Source of the DNA: Pseudomonas sp. R37(2017)
GTDB taxonomy: Bacteria > Pseudomonadota > Gammaproteobacteria > Pseudomonadales > Pseudomonadaceae
Reading direction: 5' to 3'
Assembly: GCF_002113375.1 (NCBI RefSeq)
Contig: NZ_NEHO01000011.1
Span: 1-64,000, forward strand
Length of the DNA stretch: 64,000 nt
Shown here: in pieces, positions 18,166 to 26,596 of the stretch
Numbering within the stretch: the first letter of the stretch is position 1
Layout: each line of letters starts with the position of its first letter
Notes under the pieces: generated by a model
Databases searched by the model: none
What the model saw: the letters and a program-made list of their open reading frames with translations, nothing else
Told to the model about the DNA's origin: nothing
Program-made: the position numbers and the translations under genes

Positions 18166-20115
18166 TTAAATATTGCTTGCCGGTTTTGCCTTGCGCCTGG
18201 TGCCGCTCGCCGGTTTGCGTGCAGTGCCCTTGCGCTTTTTCTTCCAGGGGGCGGCCGCGGCGCTGCCGGTGGGCGGCGGACCGCTGATGGACAGGCTCAG
18301 CCCGGCGCAGCGACTGACCTGCTTGCTCATCCACGCCGCCTGTTTGGTGACGAACTCTTCCAGGCTCATTTCCCCGCTTTGCACCATGTCCAGGGCCTGC
18401 TCCCAGATCGCCGTGGTGCCCGGATCGGCGATGGCCCGTGGCACGGCGTCGATCAGGCTGAACGCCGCCGGTGTCGCGGCCAGAGCCTTGCCGTTCTTGA
18501 CCAGATAACCACGGTCGAGCAGGCCCTGGATGATCGAGGCGCGGGTCGCTTCGGTGCCGATGCCGGTGGTGTCCTTGAGCTTTTGCTTGAGCAGCGGGTC
18601 TTCCACCAGTTTGGCGACGTTCTTCATGGCCTTGATCAGATCGCCTTCGGTGAACGGCTTCGGTGGTTGCGTCCAAAGGTCCTTGAGTCGCACGTCGGCC
18701 ACTGCGCACTCGATGCCTTCGACCAGGTTGGGCAGTGTCTGCGGCGCGGGAGCTTCGCGCCCCCTGGCCGGAGCGAGTGCCTCGGGCAGGGCGCGTTTCC
18801 AGCCCGGTTCGATGATCTGCTTGCCCACAGCGCGCAGGGCCTGGCCTGCGCAATCGAAATCGGCCTGGGTGCGATCGTATTCGTGATCGGGCAGGAACTG
18901 CGCCAGGTATCGGGCGCGGATCAGGGTATAAACCGCGCGCTGTTTGCCCGCCAGCCTGTCGAGATTCTTCGCTGCGGCGGTGGGGATGATGCCGTGGTGG
19001 GCACTGACTTTGGCATCGTTCCAGGCCCGTGAGCGTCGTTGCGGGTCCAGGTGATCGTGCAAGGCGTTCAACGCCGGATCGGCCTGGCGCAGCGCCGCCA
19101 GAATTTCCGGCGCCTCGCTGTGCTGGCTGAGGGGCAAATAGCCGCAATCGCTGCGCGGATAAGTGATGACCTTGTAGGTTTCGTACAGCGCCTGGGCAAT
19201 GTCCAGGGTTTCCTGGGCGCCGAGGCCGAGTTTCTTCGAGCAGACCTCCTGCAGGGTGCCCAGGTCGAACGGCAGCGGGGCCACTTCGCGCATCCGTTCG
19301 GTGCGCAGCTTGATCACCCGCGCACTGGCCGCGCCGCCCATGGCCTCGGCTGCCTGTTGTGCCAGCGACTGATTCAGGCAGCGCTCCTGGTCGTCACAAA
19401 ACTCGGATGCCGCGCGCCACTGCGCGGTGAACGCGGTGCCATTGTGCAGTAGCTGCACATCGATGGCCCAATAGGGAACGGGTACAAAGTCGGCAATGCT
19501 GCGATCGCGATCCACCACCAGGCGCAGGGTCGGCGTTTGCACCCGGCCCACCGGTAACACGCCTTGATAGCCAGACTGCCGCCCCAGCAAGGTGAACAGC
19601 CGACTCATGTTCATGCCGATCAGCCAGTCCGCCCGGGAGCGGCCCAGGGCCGAGTGATAGAGGCTGAAGGTTTCGTTGCCCGGCTTGAGTGCCGCGAGGG
19701 CCTTGCGGATTGACGCATCGTCCAGCGCCGACAACCACAACCGGCGGATCGGCCCGCGATAGCGGCAATGCTCCACCAGTTCCCGGGCGATCATTTCGCC
19801 CTCGCGGTCGGCGTCCGTGGCAATGATCAGTTCGGACGCTTCGCCAAGCAGGCGCTTGACCGCCTTGTACTGGCTGGCGGTGCGTGGTTTGACGGTCATT
19901 TTCCATTTTTCCGGAATGATCGGCAGGTCGGCCAGCACCCAGCGCTTGTAGCGCGCGTCGTACGCATCCGGTGGCGCGGTTTCCAGCAGGTGGCCGATGC
20001 ACCAGGTCACCGTGACGTCTGTGCCCAGCCAACAGCCATCGCCCCGGCGCCTGGCGCCGAGTACCGTCGCAATGTCCTTGGCCTGGGAAGGTTTTTCACA
20101 GAGGTACAGCCGCAT
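18166..20115 (-). CDS. topB: DNA topoisomerase III
   Basis: 649 aa type IA topoisomerase. The N-terminal Toprim domain has LYLCEKPSQAKDIA and the acidic triad ATDADREGEMIARE (about 100-113). The catalytic tyrosine is in VITYPRSDCGYLP (about residue 330). The C-terminus is lysine/arginine-rich. It relaxes or decatenates DNA, often with RecQ. The start MRLYLCEKPSQ was chosen over an ATG three codons upstream because family members begin there and GGTGG lies just before it. Confidence 0.94.
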   Translation of the reverse strand: MRLYLCEKPSQAKDIATVLGARRRGDGCWLGTDVTVTWCIGHLLETAPPDAYDARYKRWVLADLPIIPEKWKMTVKPRTASQYKAVKRLLGEASELIIATDADREGEMIARELVEHCRYRGPIRRLWLSALDDASIRKALAALKPGNETFSLYHSALGRSRADWLIGMNMSRLFTLLGRQSGYQGVLPVGRVQTPTLRLVVDRDRSIADFVPVPYWAIDVQLLHNGTAFTAQWRAASEFCDDQERCLNQSLAQQAAEAMGGAASARVIKLRTERMREVAPLPFDLGTLQEVCSKKLGLGAQETLDIAQALYETYKVITYPRSDCGYLPLSQHSEAPEILAALRQADPALNALHDHLDPQRRSRAWNDAKVSAHHGIIPTAAAKNLDRLAGKQRAVYTLIRARYLAQFLPDHEYDRTQADFDCAGQALRAVGKQIIEPGWKRALPEALAPARGREAPAPQTLPNLVEGIECAVADVRLKDLWTQPPKPFTEGDLIKAMKNVAKLVEDPLLKQKLKDTTGIGTEATRASIIQGLLDRGYLVKNGKALAATPAAFSLIDAVPRAIADPGTTAIWEQALDMVQSGEMSLEEFVTKQAAWMSKQVSRCAGLSLSISGPPPTGSAAAAPWKKKRKGTARKPASGTRRKAKPASNI

Positions 20116-20303
20116 ATCCACCATCGTCGATCAATGTGTCAGAGGTGCACAGGATGGCGGTTGATGGGCGATGGAGCAATCTTTATCTGTATGGATGTAC
20201 AGTTTTATGTGTCGCTCCCGTTCGGCTGCGCAGCAGTCGCGAGGGCGAAACTTGGGTTATACCTGATGAATCGTGGTCTCAGGCTTTGGGGCTGCTGCGC
20301 AGC

Positions 20304-20331
20304 CCATCGCGGGCAAGCCACGCTCCCACAT
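20304..20331. repeat. Diverged REP upstream of the DUF427 gene
   Basis: CATCGCGGGCAAGCCACGCTCCCACA is a REP of the GTGGGAGC class, with a poorly preserved partner near 20208-20246. Confidence 0.65.
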
Positions 20332-20376
20332 CATCACCGATTAGCAGGTCCGTCACCGTCATGAGGAACGTTTTCC

Positions 20377-20745
20377 ATGAAAAGCTCCGGTCCTAGTCCT
20401 GTCATCACCATCGCCGAGCAGCCTGGCTGCCTGCTGGTGAAGTTTCACGGTATTCAAGTGGCCGCCTCGGCGCGGGCCCTGGTGTTGCTGGAGGCCAATT
20501 ACCCCCCGGTGTACTACGTGCCGCGAGAGGATATCGACGAAAAATATTACGCACGCACCGACCACACCAGCTATTGCCCCTACAAGGGCGATGCCAGTTA
20601 TTTCAGTTTGCAGGTGCCGGGGCATGAAAGCGCCAACGCGGTGTGGAGTTATGAGGATCCCAAGGTGTCGGTGGAACAGATCCGCGGGTATCTGGCGTTC
20701 TATCCGGACCAGGTGAAGTTCGAACTGCTTGACGACGAGGTTTGA
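20377..20745 (+). CDS. DUF427 domain-containing protein
   Basis: 122 aa. The family core is visible: VYYVPREDIDEKYYARTDHTSYCPYKGDASYFS followed by AVWSYEDPKVSVEQIRGYLAFYP. DUF427 proteins are small beta-rich proteins of unknown function, common in bacteria and some fungi. GAGGAA sits 9 nt before the ATG. It lies between topB (divergent) and the MFS transporter (convergent). Confidence 0.9.
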   Translation: MKSSGPSPVITIAEQPGCLLVKFHGIQVAASARALVLLEANYPPVYYVPREDIDEKYYARTDHTSYCPYKGDASYFSLQVPGHESANAVWSYEDPKVSVEQIRGYLAFYPDQVKFELLDDEV

Positions 20746-20794
20746 TGTCGATCGCCGCTACGAGGGACTCGCTCCCTCGTCGCGAGCAAGGGTC

Positions 20795-22417
20795 TCAGTT
20801 CTTGTCCAGGTCCACGTTTCGGGTTTCCCGCAGGCACAGCATCCCCACCACCAGGCTCACCCCGGTGATCACCACCGGGTACCACAGCCCGTAGAAGATG
20901 TCCCCGGTGTACACCACCAGCGCGAACGACACCGTCGGCAGGAAGCCGCCGAACCAGCCGTTGCCGATATGGTAGGGCAGGGACATCGAGGTGTAGCGGA
21001 TGCGGGTCGGGAACAGTTCGACCATCAACGCCGCGAGCGGGCCGTAGCACATCGCGGAGATGATGATCAGCGCGACAATCAGTGCAACGATCATCGGTTT
21101 GTTGATTTGCTGCATGTCCGCCTGTTGCGGGTAACCGGCGAGGGTCACCGCGCCGCGCAAGGCGGCTTCGTCGAAACCATCGATCTTCACGTCACCGACA
21201 CTCACCTGTACGCCGCTGCCGGCCGGGGCCGTTGCGCTCTCGTACGGCAGGCCCTGCTTGACCAGGAAGGTCTTGACCTTGTCGCACGGGCTGTCGAATT
21301 TCGCCTTGCCCACCGGGTCGAACTGGAACGTGCAGGTGGCCGGGTCGGCCATCACGGTGATCGGCGCCTGGCGGCTGGCCTGGTCGATGGCCGGGTTGGC
21401 GTAGTGGGCCAGGGTCTTGAAGATCGGGAAGTACAGCGCGGTGGCCAGCAGCAGACCCAGCATCAATACAGGTTTGCGCCCGACCTTGTCCGACAGCCAG
21501 CCAAAAAAGATGAAGAAAGGGGCGCCAATGGTCACGCTGACAATCAGCAAGCCGTTGGCCACCGCCGGGTCCATTTTCAGGAACTGGGTGAGGAAGAACA
21601 GCACATAGAACTGCGCGGCGTAGAAGGTCACCGCTTGCCCGGCATTGATGCTGAACAGCGCGATCAACACCACCTTGAGGTTTTCCCACTTACCGAAGGA
21701 ATCGCGAATCGGCTGTTTGCACAGCTTGCCTTCTTCTTTCATTTTCACGAAGACCGGCGACTCGTGCAGGCTCAGGCGAATCCAGGTCGAGATGCCCAGC
21801 AGCACGATGGAAAACAGGAACGGAATGCGCCAACCCCAGACTTCGAACTGGTCACCGGTGAAGTAGCGGCAACCCAGCACCACCAGCAGCGACAGCAGCA
21901 GGCCCAGGGTCGCGGTGGATTGAATCCAGCTGGTGTGGAAGCCGCGCTTGCCGATGGGCGCGTGCTCGGCGACGTAGGTCGCGGCACCGCCGTATTCACC
22001 ACCCAGGGCCAGGCCCTGAAGCATGCGCAGCACCACCAGGATGATCGGCGCAGCGATGCCGATGCTGGCGTAGGTCGGCAGCAGCCCGACGCAGAAGGTC
22101 GCCAGGCCCATGAGGACGATGGTGGCGAGGAAGGTGTACTTGCGCCCGATCATGTCCCCCAGGCGCCCGAATACCAGCGCGCCGAACGGCCGCACGATGA
22201 AGCCGGCGGCGAAGGCCATCAGGGCAAAGATAAACGCCGTGGTGTCGTTGACCCCGGCGAAGAACTGCTTGCTGATCACCGCCGCGAGGGCGCCATAGAG
22301 GAAAAAGTCGTACCACTCGAAGACCGTCCCCAGGGACGAGGCGAAGATGACTTTCTGGGTTTCCTGGCTGGTGCCTGCGCTGCGCACGGCTTCCAGGGTC
22401 TGAACGCTTTCTGACAT
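20795..22417 (-). CDS. MFS transporter of the metabolite:H+ symporter type with a large loop
   Basis: 540 aa. MHS-type features include VFEWYDFFLYGALA in the first helix, RPFGALVFGRLGDMIGRKYTF in the loop after helix 2 and RMLQGLALGGEYGGA. About 100 residues with cysteines (TCTFQFDPVGKAKFDSPCDKVKTF) interrupt the second half before the last helices. The start MSESVQTLEAV has GAGGG upstream. A CA-rich element, GAACAACAAAAACAAT, precedes it. It lies downstream of a GMC oxidoreductase on the same strand, so it may import that enzyme's substrate or a related organic acid. Confidence 0.88.
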   Translation of the reverse strand: MSESVQTLEAVRSAGTSQETQKVIFASSLGTVFEWYDFFLYGALAAVISKQFFAGVNDTTAFIFALMAFAAGFIVRPFGALVFGRLGDMIGRKYTFLATIVLMGLATFCVGLLPTYASIGIAAPIILVVLRMLQGLALGGEYGGAATYVAEHAPIGKRGFHTSWIQSTATLGLLLSLLVVLGCRYFTGDQFEVWGWRIPFLFSIVLLGISTWIRLSLHESPVFVKMKEEGKLCKQPIRDSFGKWENLKVVLIALFSINAGQAVTFYAAQFYVLFFLTQFLKMDPAVANGLLIVSVTIGAPFFIFFGWLSDKVGRKPVLMLGLLLATALYFPIFKTLAHYANPAIDQASRQAPITVMADPATCTFQFDPVGKAKFDSPCDKVKTFLVKQGLPYESATAPAGSGVQVSVGDVKIDGFDEAALRGAVTLAGYPQQADMQQINKPMIVALIVALIIISAMCYGPLAALMVELFPTRIRYTSMSLPYHIGNGWFGGFLPTVSFALVVYTGDIFYGLWYPVVITGVSLVVGMLCLRETRNVDLDKN

Positions 22418-22436
22418 ACCGGTATCCCTCACAGTG

Positions 22437-22452
22437 ATTGTTTTTGTTGTTC
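22437..22452 (-). promoter_or_regulatory. Candidate Crc/Hfq catabolite-repression site before the MFS gene
   Basis: On the minus strand the leader reads GAACAACAAAAACAAT, containing AAnAAnAA matches, about 20 nt before the start codon. Such A-rich sites near starts are bound by Hfq/Crc in Pseudomonas. Confidence 0.5.
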
Positions 22453-22486
22453 CACTGGTGTTGCGTGTTCCATTTCAGCGGTAATG

Positions 22487-22593
22487 CTGTAGGAGCGGGT
22501 GCCCGCTTGCGGCTTGCTCGCGATAGCGGTGGGTCAATCAACGAAGATGTTGACTGTCATTGCGTCATCGCGAGCTGGCTCGCTCCTACAGGG
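22487..22593. repeat. REPIN overlapping the 3' end of the GMC oxidoreductase gene
   Basis: Left REP CTGTAGGAGCGGGTGCCCGC (extended, imperfect) and right REP ATCGCGAGCTGGCTCGCTCC. The right arm lies inside the last codons of the oxidoreductase. Confidence 0.88.
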
Positions 22594-24206
22594 ATTGTGT
22601 TTGCAGCGGAGTCGAGGATCATCTGCGCAGCCTTCTCGGCAATCATCAGCGTCGGCGAGCAGGTGTTGCCCGAGGTGATGCGCGGCATGATCGAGGCGTC
22701 GGCAATGCGCAGCCCCGGGATGCCGTGGACTTTCAGTTGCGCATCGACCACGGCGTCGGCGTCGTTGCCCATGCGGCAGGTGCCCACCGGATGGAAAATC
22801 GTGGTACCGATCCGCGCGGCGGCTTCGTGCAGTTGTTCCTCGCTTTGCAGGCTGTCGCCGGGCAGGTATTCCACCGGATTGAACGCGCGCAGGGCCGGGG
22901 CTGCGACGATGCGTCGGGTCAGGCGAATGGCGTCGGCGGCGACTCGCAGGTCTTCGGGGTGGCTGAGGTAGTTGGGCTGGATCAGCGGTGCCTGTTGCGG
23001 GTCGGCCGAGCGGATATCCACCCGGCCACGGCTTTGCGGACGCAAATCACAGACCGATGCGGTGAACGCCGGGAACCCGTGCAGCGGTTCGCCAAAGCGT
23101 TCCAGCGACAGCGGCTGCACATGGTATTCAAGATTGGCGCGGGTCTGTTCCGGACCCGAGCGGGCAAAGGCGCCCAACTGACTCGGTGCCATGGACAGCG
23201 GGCCGCTGCGGTCATACAGATAACGCAGGCCCATGCCCATCTTGCCCCACAGGCTGCCGGCGATCTGGTTCAGGGTGCGGGCATTTTCCAGCTTGTAGAT
23301 CAATCGCAGTTGCAGGTGATCCTGCAGGTTGCCGCCCACACCGGCCAGCTCATGGGCGACGCCGATGCCCAATCGCTCCAGCAACGGACGCGGGCCGATG
23401 CCGGAGCGTTGCAGGATGCCCGGCGAACCCACCGAGCCTGCACAGAGGATGATTTCCTTGCGCGCCTTGAAGGTTTTCGCCTGGCCTTGCCAGCGGGCGC
23501 TGACCGCGCAGGCGCGGCCATTGTCCAGCAGCACGCGGTCGACTTCGACACCGGTCAGCACGGTGAGATTGGGGCGCTGGCGCACCGGTTTGAGAAACGC
23601 CTTGGCCGCGTTCCAGCGGATGCCGGCCTTCTGATTGACCTGGAAGTAGCCGCAACCTTCGTTGTCACCCTGGTTGAAGTCATCGATGCTGGCGATGCCG
23701 TTTTGTTCGGCGGCACTGCGAAAGGCGTCGAGAATCGGCCATGACAGGCGCTGGCGTTCGACCCGCCATTCGCCCGCAGCGCCGTGAAATTCGGCGGCGC
23801 CGGCAAAGTGATTTTCACTCTGCTTGAACAGCGGCAACACGTCCTGCCAGCTCCAGCCAGGGTTGCCGTCGGCGGCCCAGCGGTCGTAGTCGGCGGCCTG
23901 GCCGCGCATGTAGATCATGCCGTTGATGGAGGAGCAGCCGCCCAGCACCTTGCCGCGCGGATAGCTCAGGGCGCGACCCTGCAGGCCGGGTTGTGCTTCG
24001 GTCTTGAAGCACCAGTCGGTGCGCGGGTTGCCGATGCAGAACAGGTAACCCACGGGGATGTGAATCCACGCATAGTTGTCGCGGCCACCGGCTTCGAGCA
24101 GCAACACCCGATGTTGCGGGTTGGCCGACAGCCGATTGGCCAGCAGACACCCGGCCGGTCCGGCCCCGACCACGACGTAGTCGTATTCATCCAGGGAAGT
24201 CTGCAT
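22557..24206 (-). CDS. GMC-family FAD-dependent oxidoreductase (choline/alcohol dehydrogenase-like)
   Basis: 549 aa. The FAD-binding motif YDYVVVGAGPAGCLLANRLS opens the protein. Both GMC signatures are seen (GCSSINGMIYMRGQAADYDRW; GSVGSPGILQRSGIG). The catalytic His is in HPVGTCRMGND and the active-site Asn in SGNTCSPTLM. It probably oxidises an alcohol; the substrate is unknown. The start MQTSLDEYDY has GAGG 6 nt upstream. The final residues, NTIPVGASQLAMTQ, are encoded by a REP palindrome. A divergent LysR gene and downstream MFS gene suggest a small catabolic unit. Confidence 0.9.
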   Translation of the reverse strand: MQTSLDEYDYVVVGAGPAGCLLANRLSANPQHRVLLLEAGGRDNYAWIHIPVGYLFCIGNPRTDWCFKTEAQPGLQGRALSYPRGKVLGGCSSINGMIYMRGQAADYDRWAADGNPGWSWQDVLPLFKQSENHFAGAAEFHGAAGEWRVERQRLSWPILDAFRSAAEQNGIASIDDFNQGDNEGCGYFQVNQKAGIRWNAAKAFLKPVRQRPNLTVLTGVEVDRVLLDNGRACAVSARWQGQAKTFKARKEIILCAGSVGSPGILQRSGIGPRPLLERLGIGVAHELAGVGGNLQDHLQLRLIYKLENARTLNQIAGSLWGKMGMGLRYLYDRSGPLSMAPSQLGAFARSGPEQTRANLEYHVQPLSLERFGEPLHGFPAFTASVCDLRPQSRGRVDIRSADPQQAPLIQPNYLSHPEDLRVAADAIRLTRRIVAAPALRAFNPVEYLPGDSLQSEEQLHEAAARIGTTIFHPVGTCRMGNDADAVVDAQLKVHGIPGLRIADASIMPRITSGNTCSPTLMIAEKAAQMILDSAANTIPVGASQLAMTQ

Positions 24207-24216
24207 CCTTGACCTC

Positions 24217-24233
24217 GTTTTGTTGTTCTTGTT
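24217..24233 (-). promoter_or_regulatory. Candidate Crc/Hfq site before the GMC oxidoreductase gene
   Basis: The minus strand reads AACAAGAACAACAAAAC, two overlapping AAnAAnAA matches ending 10 nt before the ATG and touching the ribosome site, as expected for translational repression by Hfq/Crc. Confidence 0.55.
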
Positions 24234-24338
24234 GTCTGTCATCCTAGTTGTTAGCTTTCGTCAAAAGAATGTTTGTTTTTGCGCAGCCGCTGTGCGTTTT
24301 TAAACAGCATCCCATACGCCAATGAACAAGGACGATTC

Positions 24339-25229
24339 ATGTTCGACTGGAATGACCTGCGGTTTTTTCTCGAGTTGCAGCGCAGCGGGCGTTTGCTCAC
24401 GGCTGCCCGCCGCCTGAACACCACCCATGCCACCGTGGCGCGGCACATCGAGGCCATCGAAAAGAGCCTCGGTACGGCGTTGTTCGTTCAGCATGCCCAG
24501 GGCTACGAGTTGACCCCGGCCGGCGAGGCGCTGCTCAAACACGCCGAAGCGATGGAGAACGTGGCGCTGCTGGCTCAGGAGGAAATCACCCAATCCACCG
24601 CGCCGCTGGGCAAGATCCGCGTCGGGGTGACCGAAGGCCTGGGCATCATGTTTCTCGCCAGCCGCATGAACGGTTTGTTCGAGCGTTATCCGGGGCTGGA
24701 AGTGGAATTGGTGGCAGTCCCGCGTTTTGTCAGCATCCTCAACCGCGAGGCGGAAATCAGCATTCACCTGGAGCGCCCGGCCGCCGATATGCTGGTCACC
24801 CGCAAGCTCACCGACTATCGCCTGGCGCTGTACGCCAGCCAGGACTACCTCGACCGTTCGCCGCCGTTGCGCAGTCGCGAGGACCTGGGGCGCCACGCCT
24901 GGATCGGTTACGTCGATGACCTGCTGTTCAGCCAGGAACTGATGTTCCTCAACAGTTTCTGCCGCAACCCGCAGGTGGTGTTCCACAGCACCAGTGTGAT
25001 CGCCCAGCAACAGGCGGCGCGCTCAGGCCTGGGAATTGCCGTGTTGCCGTGCTACATGGCCAGCGCCGACCCGGCCCTGGTGCCGCTGCTGCCGGACGAA
25101 AGCATCCAGCGCAGCTACTGGATCAGCACCCGCCGCGAGCTGCACAAGTCGGTGCGACTGCGGGTGTTGTGGGATTACGTGATGGAGTTGTGTGAGCGGG
25201 AGCAGGGGTTGTTGTTGGGCGGTGTCTGA
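24339..25229 (+). CDS. LysR-family transcriptional regulator
   Basis: 296 aa. The N-terminal winged helix-turn-helix is clear (FFLELQRSGRLLTAARRLNTTHATVARHIEAIEKSLGTALF). The substrate-binding domain follows (IRVGVTEGLGIMFLASRM). The start MFDWNDLRFF has AAGGA 8 nt upstream; a longer frame upstream has no such site. It is divergent from the GMC oxidoreductase and is the likely regulator of the oxidoreductase-MFS unit. Confidence 0.9.
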   Translation: MFDWNDLRFFLELQRSGRLLTAARRLNTTHATVARHIEAIEKSLGTALFVQHAQGYELTPAGEALLKHAEAMENVALLAQEEITQSTAPLGKIRVGVTEGLGIMFLASRMNGLFERYPGLEVELVAVPRFVSILNREAEISIHLERPAADMLVTRKLTDYRLALYASQDYLDRSPPLRSREDLGRHAWIGYVDDLLFSQELMFLNSFCRNPQVVFHSTSVIAQQQAARSGLGIAVLPCYMASADPALVPLLPDESIQRSYWISTRRELHKSVRLRVLWDYVMELCEREQGLLLGGV

Positions 25230-25235
25230 ACCGGC

Positions 25236-25335
25236 GCCTTCGCGGGCAAGCCCGCTCCCACATTGGATCTGCTGCGCTACACAGTTGGTGTGAACAGCAC
25301 AAAACTTGTGGGAGCGAGCCTGCTCGCGAAGGCGG
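25236..25335. repeat. REPIN in inverted arrangement (GTGGGAGC class)
   Basis: GCCTTCGCGGGCAAGCCCGC on the left and GTGGGAGCGAGCCTGCTCGC on the right, between the LysR gene and the alkC stop. The arm order is reversed relative to the usual REPIN. Confidence 0.85.
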
Positions 25336-25359
25336 CACAGACAGAATTGATCTTATGGA

Positions 25360-26457
25360 TTAACCGAGAATCTCGAATGCGGTGCTGGCCAGCCGTTCGC
25401 CATTGACCATGATATGCACCGCATGACGCCCCGCGTAATGTTTGCGGGTGGTGAGTTCCTTGATGTGCTGACCTCGGCTGACGGCTTCGCTGGCGTTACC
25501 GGGCAGGGTCAGGGCCTTGAGCTTGAACACCTTCGCCGAGGTGCTGCCATTGGCCTTGACGTAATCGATGGCATAGTCGATCACCAGGCGCTGGCTGCCT
25601 TCTACGGTGGATTTGACGGTAAACGACAGGGCGATTTTTTCGCCCAGGCCAATCACCGGCGGTTCGACCTTCACATCGACGATCTCCACTTCAGGCTTGC
25701 CGCCTGCACCGATAATCGCCAGTGCCCGCGGGTTGCCCTGTTTGATCAGGCTGCGCAGGGCGTGCCTGGCGATCCATGCGCTGTGCCGGTTGTCCAGCGA
25801 CCAGCCTTCGATCAGGTCCAGCACCCAGTCGGGGTGATCCTTGGTGATGTCGTTGAGGTGGTTGGCCACGGATTTGCGCACGTACGGGCTGGTGTCGGCC
25901 TTGAGGTTGTCGAGGATTGTCGCGGCAAGTGTCGGATCGGCCTGAACGGGCTCCAGCCGGAATGACCAGGGCAGGCGTGGCCGGCAGCCTTCACTGGCCA
26001 GGCGCCGTACATGTTCATTGTCATCCAGCGACCAGTCGTGCATCCGTTCGAGCGTACGCTCGAGGTCGCTGCGCAGGAAATGGCGGATCGCGAACTCCGA
26101 GGAGCCGAAGGCAGTGAAGTACTTCAGCGCGTCCATCGACTGATCGAACGCATGGGCGCCGTAGCGGGCGACGTAGTGCGGCAGGCACATGCTGACGAAA
26201 CCGCTGTTCAGGCGCGGGGCGAGGGCGCGCAGCACCTGTAGCGACGCCTCATAGTCCAGGGAAAGTACGGCGTGCAGGCACTCGCTGACCCGGGCCATGC
26301 GCTGCATGACGCTGAGGTCTGCCAGGCCGACCTGGGCCAGTTTCAGGAATTTTTTGCCGTCGAAATCGGGGTAGACCGCCGTCATCTCCGTGGCGATGTG
26401 CTTGAGACGCTCGGTGTTGAAGATTTCCTTGAGGGCGGGGGTCGGTTGGTCGGTCAT
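25360..26457 (-). CDS. alkC: AlkC-like DNA glycosylase (HEAT-repeat alkylation repair)
   Basis: 365 aa. The N-terminal three quarters are helical HEAT-like repeats (AFDQSMDALKYFTAFGSSEFAIRHFL; DLERTLERMHDWSLDDNEHVRRLASEG; YVRKSVANHLNDITKDHPDWV). The last 100 residues look like an Ig-like beta domain (VEPPVIGLGEKIALSFTV). This pairing matches AlkC, a non-base-flipping glycosylase that removes N3-alkylated purines and 3-methylcytosine; a P. fluorescens AlkC has been studied structurally, as recalled. The start MTDQPTPALKEIF was chosen for its AGGGAAC site; the upstream frame runs through a REP. Confidence 0.85.
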   Translation of the reverse strand: MTDQPTPALKEIFNTERLKHIATEMTAVYPDFDGKKFLKLAQVGLADLSVMQRMARVSECLHAVLSLDYEASLQVLRALAPRLNSGFVSMCLPHYVARYGAHAFDQSMDALKYFTAFGSSEFAIRHFLRSDLERTLERMHDWSLDDNEHVRRLASEGCRPRLPWSFRLEPVQADPTLAATILDNLKADTSPYVRKSVANHLNDITKDHPDWVLDLIEGWSLDNRHSAWIARHALRSLIKQGNPRALAIIGAGGKPEVEIVDVKVEPPVIGLGEKIALSFTVKSTVEGSQRLVIDYAIDYVKANGSTSAKVFKLKALTLPGNASEAVSRGQHIKELTTRKHYAGRHAVHIMVNGERLASTAFEILG

Positions 26458-26502
26458 GGGGGGTTCCCTGGTCGTTGTTGATCTGTCACACCGCGTTATC
26501 GT

Positions 26503-26582
26503 TTTTCGCGAGCAGGCTCGCTCCCACACTGGATCTGTGTTCACCGCAGAACTCTGTGGGAGCGAGCCTGCTCGCGAAGGGG
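26503..26582. repeat. Short REPIN between alkC and the Kef-type gene
   Basis: Inverted-order REPs of the GTGGGAGC class: TTTTTCGCGAGCAGGCTCGC then CTGTGGGAGCGAGCCTGCTC, separated by about 28 bp. Confidence 0.88.
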
Positions 26583-26596
26583 CCCTCACGGTCGCC

